Shown in pieces: positions 56,949-64,000 of a stretch of 64,000 nt of DNA (positions are counted from its first letter, which is position 1; each line of letters opens with the position of its first letter). The translations under genes and the position numbers were made by a program. The DNA is from Delia radicum. Lineage: Eukaryota; Arthropoda; Insecta; Diptera; Anthomyiidae. Under the pieces are notes generated by a model. It was given only the letters and a program-made list of their open reading frames with translations. It was not told the origin of the DNA and did no database searches. The stretch covers positions 86,964,202 through 87,028,201 of the forward strand of contig CM037853.1 in NCBI GenBank assembly GCA_021234595.1, given 5' to 3'.

Positions 56949-57125
56949 ACGGGGAGGAACAAAAATAGGAAGACTTCCCTTAACGTCCTGCGCAAACGAT
57001 TTGGGCTAAAAGTCTGTGTCAGTATAAAATAGACATGTCATGTGGTATGGATCCAGCTTTTAAAGAATAGTTGGTCTTCATTCGGTACTCTGCATAATCA
57101 GCATGCTTCTTTAATTTGTCAAGCT

Positions 57126-57570
57126 TCTACACAGAAAGAATTTTAGTGGTCGAAAAATCATGAACATGTTTAGTAATTTTTGGAAAATTTTTTCCTAAAA
57201 TTAATAAAAAGCTACATTATGAAACTAGGTTTTTAAAGAAACTGGTACATTGGTTGGATAAAAATGTTTAATAAACAATATGATATTGTATTTTTTATGA
57301 AAATATGCATTAGATCAATGAAAAGTTTGAAAAGTTTGACGAAGTTTGCAGAATAATTTCGGCGGTTTATGATAAACACATCAACCTATAAATGTATGAT
57401 TGTTGAAGATAAATTCTAGACAGAGAAAATTTTAGTGGACGAAAAATAATGAACATTTTCAGTAAAGTAATGTAACTTTTCTTAAAAAAGTGAACAAACA
57501 ATTTCTTAAAATTAATGAAAAGCTTATTACTTTTCACGAAACTAGATTTTTAATGAAACTTCTTCATTGA
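57126..57570. repeat. Tandem pair, about 290-bp period
   Basis: ACAGAAAGAATTTTAGTGG-TCGAAAAATCATGAACAT and CCTAAAATTAATAAAAAGCT recur in order from 57417. The second copy flows into TTTCAT-type repeats. Confidence 0.6.
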
Positions 57571-58990
57571 GTGAATTTGTTAATGAAATTATATTTTGCA
57601 TAAAATTTTATGAAAACATGCATAAGGTAAATTAAAAGTTTCAATAGACAAGTTCCAGTTGCTTCTATGCAAAAATTCATTAATATCATGCAGAGAACTC
57701 TTTCTAACAATTTGGCCAAACAATATACTTAATTTTGGAGGCATTATCGACAAATTTCGATATTGCACTGAGAGAATAATCTGCATGATATTAAAGAGTT
57801 TTCGCATAAAATCACTGGAATTAGTATATTGAAAATTTTCATTAACTTAATGCAAGTTTACATAAAATTGAATGAAGAAATATAATTTTATTTATGTAAA
57901 TTTTCTCACACTCAACTAAGAAGTTTCTTTAAAAAGCAGGTTTCATAAAAAATATAAAACTTTTCAGAAAAATATGAAACTTTTCAGAAAAAACATGAAA
58001 TTTTAGAAAATTTTCGTTTATTTCGTGAAGAAATTTTTCATTGATTTTTTTGATTTTCGCCCAACTAAATTTTTAGAAAAAATTCATATAGACGCAATAC
58101 CAGAAACTGTGCAGTCTGATTCAGAAAAATTAAAAATTTACAATGTAGTTATGATTTTTAGAAAATACACTCATTCTTCTCTATCACGCCTTTCACAATT
58201 TAAATTTATGGAAACATTTTTGTTAAACCGATTGATTGCGACTATGAATTTCAAATTTAAGGAAAAAGACAAAAGCTGTAAAGCAAACTGAAAGTTTGGC
58301 AGAGAAAAAGGAATTTCATTGGACTTTTGCCTAAAGTCAAAGAATTAGCTTCACTTCATAGTTTTAATGAAAATTGTCACTGGAACTCGTTTATTGAAAC
58401 TTTTCATAGAATCTATAAAACAGGTTTCATTAAAGTCAATGTTTATCAAATGTTTGTAAAATTAATGAAAACCGTCATAAAACTAACAAATCATTCCGAC
58501 AATGAGCGTTTATAGAATTTATGAACAATTTCCAAAAATTTTGCAATATTAAGAAGTTCTTTGAATTAAAAAAAACTCTTCATGAATGTCTTGAAAAATG
58601 CATTAGAACTGAGTCAATGAAACGCTTTATATGATTTTTGAAACAATTTCATAGAAGTCCAAAATTAATAAAAGGCCACATTAAAAGAACAAAGTAACTT
58701 ATAAAATGTGTTGAATGAACACTTGAGAATTAAATATTAAAACTAAAGTTTGAAATGTCTAAAAATTAATGATATTATGAAATTTTACAAAAAATAAAAA
58801 AAAATAAGTCTTTGTAATAATTTCATAGCTCTAAAGAAAATTTTTGTTAAATTTATGAAGAGATAATTTATGAAATCGAATTAATGATTTTATGAAACTA
58901 CAAAATTTTATGAAAAACAGTTTATGAAAAATTTCTTTGATATAAAGCTATCCTTCATTGAATCTACGAAAAAAAAAAATCTATCAAATT
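57571..58990. repeat. TTTCAT-rich repeat field
   Basis: Continuous degenerate ATGAAAC, TTTCATAAA and TTAATGAAA words in both orientations over 1.4 kb. Several 60-90-codon frames here are by-products of this repeat and lack any motif. Confidence 0.5.
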
Positions 58991-59290
58991 GTTTCATTAA
59001 TATCATGAAGGATTATTCTATCAGTGTACATTTGAATCTCAAAATTGCATCCGATCGGCTCAACAAAATGTTTTCATTAGCAAAATTACTTTTTTGTATA
59101 CATTTCCTTACCGAAATGTCCAAAATTTTTACTAAGAGATGGCGCTTAGCAACTAAATATTTAATCAAAATATAGTAGATTTTTCTTTTACTAATATTTA
59201 GCAAAAATATTCTGCTAATTTCTGCAACATAATTTTTAACTAAATTTTAGTAATTTTTCTGCAATTTTTACAGACTTATTTTTATTAGTG

Positions 59291-59453
59291 CAGGCGCGGA
59301 TCCAGGGCGAGGGAAAATGGAACATTTACCCCCCCCCCCCCCACCACCCCCCCAAAATAAAGTATTTCAATGCAAAAATATAAGAAATTATAGAAAATTT
59401 TATGAAAGCACTCTAACTAAACCCTTCAAAACCTTTTCCAGGATCCGCGCCTT
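59291..59453. mobile_element. Small hAT-type MITE
   Basis: Inverted ends AGGCGCGGATCC-AGG and AGGCGCGGATCC-TGG enclose about 160 bp with a C13-type run. The flanks TATTAGTG and TAGTAGTG are an 8-bp duplication with one difference. An 8-bp duplication fits hAT. Confidence 0.75.
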
Positions 59454-59461
59454 TAGTAGTG

Positions 59462-60254
59462 TATGGATTAATTCCTTAAATACAGCTTTTAGATTTTTAT
59501 AAAATCTTTGTATAAATGCGGTTTCAAAGTAAGAAGTTTCTGTAATGACTTAGATAATTCCTTTTATGTAGAAATCTCAAACCTTGAAATCATAAAAACC
59601 TCAACTTAAAAATGTTAAACAAATTTATTAAAAAATTTAAATACTTAAAAAATAATTAATTTTCCATCCTAAAATATTCCGACAGATAAAGCTACCGGTA
59701 ACGAAGTATCGGGCTTTTAAGCACGTAGTACATATTAGAAAATTCTTAAAATTTGACTGTATAAAAATAAAAAAAATATTGTTACAGGTAATTTTCGAAG
59801 AACGATACAAGCACCCAGAAAACTGACTAGATAGTAAGCAACCATATTTGTAGGCAATCGAATGGTTCGGCTGCAGCTATGGAATTTTTCGGTGATTATC
59901 ACCGAATTCCTGTTGTTTCAATCGAAATTCTTTTATCGTGACATAATTTCTGATGTTTTCATCGAGTGATTGTTATCACAACCGAAAAATTCGGTATCGA
60001 CAACAGAAACAGATTGGGGAACATTGGACTTTGTTTGGGCCTACAGCCCACAGTTCTAAGAGAATTTTAAAAAATTAAAATTTTAAACATAACTGACGAA
60101 ATTCCAGTTCGATTTCATAAATAAATAAAAACAAATAATTGATAATAAATAATATCATACAGAACGTCATTTATTTAAAATTTTCAAAGCACTCGAAAAA
60201 AATTTCGTTTTTATAGATTTATAACTTAAAAAAGTACCAAAATTAAAGAAACAA
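59462..60254. other. Intergenic DNA, nothing identified
   Basis: No gene or element ends recognised. Confidence 0.4.
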
Positions 60255-61338
60255 CCCAGCCAGAAATTGCCAATGGTCTGAAAAATCAAGCACTGGCAGA
60301 GCACTATTTGCCAATGATCCAACAAATAAAGTGCTGGCAAAGCACTGATTTACAACGCTCTGCCAACGTTAGTAAAAAGTGCTTTGCCAGTGCATAATTA
60401 ACAAAATTTACAACAGTAAAAATAATAAAAGCACTGGCACAGCTCTGGCTTAGAACGCTCTGCCAACGTTCGTAAAAAGTGCTTTGCCAGTGCTTGATTT
60501 ACAATATTTACAACCGTAAAAATAAAAAAGCACTGGCACAGTACTGACTTAGAGCGCTTTCCCAACATTGGCAAAAGGTGTATTGAAAGTACTTATTTAC
60601 AAAATTTACAACCGTTAACTTAATAAAAACAGTGACACATACCTTGTTCACAATAAGAGTGGAAAAATTCAAAACTAAATTGCAATCTGTGATTTGAAGT
60701 TTAGAATATAATAGGAGTACAGTCAGCACAAAGTATAATTTTTGTACTAGAATTTTACTTAAGAAATTTATTTTCAAATTTCTTTCTTTAGTAAAATTGT
60801 AGTAAAAAATCGTGCTAACTTATCACAAAACTAATTTGATAAAAAAATATTCAGTTATTTTGTAACTAACTTAGCTGAAGCAAGCCTATTGTTATTTCTG
60901 TTCAAATTACCAAAATCATTCAATAAGAAATAATACAACTCTTTACTGAAGTTAATTACTAAGTAGGAATTTATTGGCAGTTTTTGGTTTTGGTACTGGT
61001 AAAGCGCTTATTGCCAGTGCTTTGCCAACGTTTTAAAAAAGAAACGGTCAAGCCCTGCCCGGTGTTATCATTTTGGGGTTGGCAAAGCACTTATTATATT
61101 ATTAAAAAAGCACTTTATTGGTTGTTCTACCAATGCTTTGCCAACGTTTTAAAATTATGGTTTTGGTACTGGCAAAGCGCTTATTGCCAGTGCTTTGCCA
61201 ACGTTTTAAACGGTCAAGCCCTGCCCGGTGTTATCATTTTGGGGTTGGCAAAGCACTTAAATCTTCAGATATCCAACGCTCATACCACCGTTGGAAGCAC
61301 TGGGCCACTGCTTTGCCGTTCGTATTTTTCTGGCTGGG
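60255..61338. mobile_element. Foldback element with AAGCACTGGCA subrepeats
   Basis: Outer inverted ends CCCAGCCAGAAA (60255-60266 and 61327-61338). The left arm has about three tandem units of roughly 120 bp containing AAGCACTGGCA...GCTCTGCCAACGTT and AAAGTGCTTTGCCAGTGC. The right arm has inverted units with GCCAGTGCTTTGCCAACGTT and CGGTCAAGCCCTGCCCGGTG (twice). The 125-codon frame inside is repeat-derived. Confidence 0.75.
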
Positions 61339-62370
61339 AAGCTTTAATTAGGCGTTTTTGATTTCCTTAATGTTTTTTGTACCACGTATGTCGAGGTTTA
61401 TCTGTACATATAAATAACTATACTATCATATCTGTGACAATGTTGTCTATAAATAAAATGTTTCATTTTCTAAAATTTTTACAATTTAAAAATTTTAATT
61501 TTTCGCAGATATTTATTTTTATTTCGTTTTGCCTAAATTATTTTTGTGTTGATATGAAAAACAAAAAAAAAAACATTAGCAAATGAAAACCTAACACGCT
61601 AAAATACCGTATAGAATTTGAGAAAAGTGTTAAAACAAAAATGATTTTATTTTGACATTTTGCCAAACATCAAGTATCTTCTGAAGGAGACTTGCGTTGA
61701 AGAAATGGGGTAAAAAACCAACAATACTTTACATTTGAAAATTATAAAATACATAAAATTTATGGAATGTTATTTTTAGAGAAGACAGGCATCATTAAAA
61801 CGCAAAAGAAAATTTCTTTTTGGCACTTTCAAAAGCAAAATTTTATTATACATTTAAAAAAAAAACTTGAAACAAAAACAGAGGACATTATCATATCTCC
61901 TTAACTAATGCATAAAATAAGTTTGCTTTGTGATTATACAAATTGTAAAAGAAAATTTAAAAATTTTAGACCTGCTAAACTTATCTTAGAATAAACAAAG
62001 TTGAATGCTTAACCATACCCAGTGTAGAAAGGCATAACCATAAGAGGTTATAACACTCATAAAAAAAGTTAGTTAAAAATTATGTCAAACGGGCTCCAAT
62101 TCAGTTGAGCTTATTTTTGCTGTTATTGTCGTTTAAAGCAGTTATTTAGCTAAATTTATTAGTTATCTTAGTTTAGCTCAAGAAGAAATTTCATCGGTAA
62201 TTCAACAAATTTTTCGACATAAAACTTTGTAATTCGTGATTCTCAAATTTACAAATTTTGCAAGATCATTTAAACCATAATTATTTTCAAATCATTATTT
62301 TTTTTTTGTGTCTCCGCTATCAGTCTCACTTGTAGATGGCGTTATCTTCTCATAATTTTTATTTTAATAT
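61339..62370. other. AT-rich DNA, nothing identified
   Basis: No gene or element recognised. Confidence 0.4.
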
Positions 62371-63323
62371 AGAGCAATTCCATATGAAAGCGATCACCTT
62401 TTGGACGACCCCTCTCCGATTTTAAAATAAATAGTCTCAATCGATTGCCCAGCAAAAAAAAATGTACCTACATATTTTTTTTTTTATAGTGACTGGTTTA
62501 GTGGTGGTGTGCACCAGTCATGTGACAAAATTGAAGAATTCTTCATAAGGGACCTCATTCTTCAATTTTGTCACATGACAGTGGTGCACACCACCACTAA
62601 ACCAGTCACTATAGAGCAATTCCATATGACATGTGACAAAATTGAAGAATTCTTCATAAGGGACCTCATTGAAAGTTGTTTAAAACTAAAGCGATCGCAA
62701 CGAGTGATAGCTCGTTGGAAAGGTATTGAATCAGGCTTTAATTGAAAAATAAAATTTTCCTAATTTTTCTTGTTAAATAATTAAAAATAATTCAATTATA
62801 AAAAATATAAAAACAATGAGAACAAGGTGGTCTCTTAAATGCTCTTCTCCTGTCCAAACAAGGAGTCGGGGCCCATTTTTTTATTGCTGATTCTTAAAGC
62901 AAAAATTATGAGGAATCCAAATAAAATAAAATTAGCCGGAAAATTTAGGAGCTTCTGTGGAAAATCGGAAAATTTAATTTTCATGGGAAAATTTAATTTT
63001 CATGGGAAAAAAGGTAAATTTCTGAGAAAAATTAGGAAAATTTTATTTTTCAATTAAAGCCTGATTCAATACCTTTCCAACGAGCTATCACTCGTTGCGA
63101 TCGCTTTAGTACAACTTTCAATGAGGTCCCTTATGAAGAATTCTTCAATTTTGTCACATGACAGTGGTGCTCACCACCACTAAACCAGTCTCTATAAAAA
63201 AAAAAAAAATATGTAGGTACATTATTTTTTGCTGGGCAATCGATTGAGACTATTTATTTTAAAATCGGAGAGGCGTCGTCCAAAAATTTGCCAATTTTGA
63301 TCGTTTTCATATGGAATTGCTCT
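62371..63323. mobile_element. Long-armed foldback element with a duplicated inner palindrome
   Basis: Inverted ends AGAGCAATTCCATATGAAA (62371-62389 and 63305-63323) continue as near-matching arms of almost 400 bp. Shared blocks include AATCGATTGCCCAGCAAAAA, GACTGGTTTAGTGGTGGTG, GAAGAATTCTTCATAAGGGA and GCGATCGCAACGAGTGATAG. The left arm alone has an extra palindrome (about 62489-62618), in which GACTGGTTTAGTGGTG to CATAAGGGACC is followed by its own reverse complement and a second copy of the element end. The centre (about 62765-62940) is single-copy. No transposase. Confidence 0.78.
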
Positions 63324-64000
63324 ATATTTAGTTTAGAATATTGTTCTACCTCAATTCCAAAGTCTAATATAATATTGTCATATTAGATTTGATTTTGAGG
63401 CTTTTCATTTTCAATATAGACAATACAATTTTTTCATAGGCATAACGCTAATCTTCAGTTGTCCGGAAAAGAAAACGATAATGGGCTTAACTCAAACCAA
63501 GATATTACATACAACAGAACAAATCAACTTTATGATAGTTTGTCTAGATTGGGCCGAGTTTTTGGGATGTGAGTTAAACTCGATTTAGTAAAACCGGCAA
63601 CGAGTTCATTAACAAAAAATTATCGGAACCACTTCACTTCGTTTAAAATTGTGGTATTTATTATAATAAAATCAACCACATTCAGAAGCAGTATTTCATT
63701 TATAAACTACATTAATCTAAGTTTAAAGATAATCTGCAACCCAAAAACTCAGCCCTAGTGTATAAACTGGTTGATTTGGTAAAACTATTTATAAAATCAA
63801 AACTATTTGAAATGCCACAATTTTTACATATCAATATACTTTGTACATCATTATTTGTAGTGTGTGTATTTGTTCTATTACAATGTGTAAAACAACATAG
63901 CCCAGCAAAAACTGTTCTGCCAAAGAATGATTTTAATTGAGCATATTCATCGATTAATTTAACATTGGCTTGTCATAGGAAGGAATCGTTCTTATAATGT
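63324..64000. other. Intergenic DNA to window end
   Basis: No element ends recognised. A 60-codon frame (63758-63940) has a hydrophobic C-terminal half but no recognisable family; not called. Confidence 0.35.

Larger units (their letters stand above)
54441..57010 (+). repeat. Dispersed repeat with recurring GCTAGGAACTTGAAATTTGG unit
   Basis: Starts with a CTCACTCACTCACTG / GACTGACTAACTGGCTGG simple stretch. The unit CTGAAGCTAGGAAC..., then TTTGGTATGTGGGTT occurs at about 54711, 55331 (diverged) and 56117. Each is preceded or followed by TACGGGAGGGGCAAAAAGGG-like sequence. A SINE and a tRNA-like sequence lie within. No protein is encoded. Class unknown. Confidence 0.55.

Noticed and set aside
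58025..59204. Several 60-90-codon frames
   Set aside because: They lie in the TTTCAT repeat field and encode repeat-derived peptides.

Overview
This window looks like AT-rich, gene-poor nuclear DNA from an insect, most likely a fly. That assignment is inference from the transposon families present (a roo-like BEL/Pao retrotransposon, Transib, several mariner lineages, hAT, Penelope-type repeats, a tRNA-derived SINE). I found no convincing host protein-coding gene, no rRNA and no CRISPR array. Nearly everything recognisable is a mobile element or its debris, much of it inserted one element inside another.

Layout. 1-5 kb: a SINE with clear target-site duplications (TSDs), a 1.9-kb non-autonomous hAT element, and an inverted-repeat element carrying two hammerhead-ribozyme motifs. 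5-16 kb: a decayed mariner, a second ribozyme element, three palindromic elements nested in each other (11.4-12.5 kb), a deleted mariner with 27-bp ends, and MITEs. 16-18.7 kb: a 1.9-kb element beside its own 440-bp deletion derivative. 18.8-27.75 kb: a complete BEL/Pao element with identical 269-bp LTRs, a 5-bp TSD, a tRNA-Trp-type primer site and one open 2400-residue gag-pol-env frame. 28-33 kb: a mariner fragment, a ribozyme-bearing repeat, then a 3157-bp Transib transposon sitting inside a SINE. Its RAG1-like transposase frame is broken by only one stop codon. 33-49 kb: MITEs, satellite-like repeats, a SINE, a second deleted mariner. 49-51.2 kb: two more ribozyme elements, one a 1-kb inverted dimer. 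51.8-64 kb: a mariner split by a SINE with a 16-bp TSD, tRNA-like sequences, dispersed repeats and two large foldback elements.

How the parts relate. The autonomous machinery visible here is the BEL element (apparently intact) and the Transib (one nonsense codon). SINEs, MITEs, foldbacks and ribozyme repeats are non-autonomous and must have used enzymes encoded elsewhere. Nesting gives relative ages: the SINE at 29.5/32.8 kb is older than the Transib inside it, the mariner at 51.8 kb is older than its SINE, and the ribozyme element at 49.1 kb is older than its SINE. The BEL insertion is probably the youngest event.

The observations most worth following are the seven hammerhead-ribozyme motifs (two show paired compensatory changes against the others), the near-intact Transib whose end begins with the RAG heptamer CACAGTG, and the nested palindromes.
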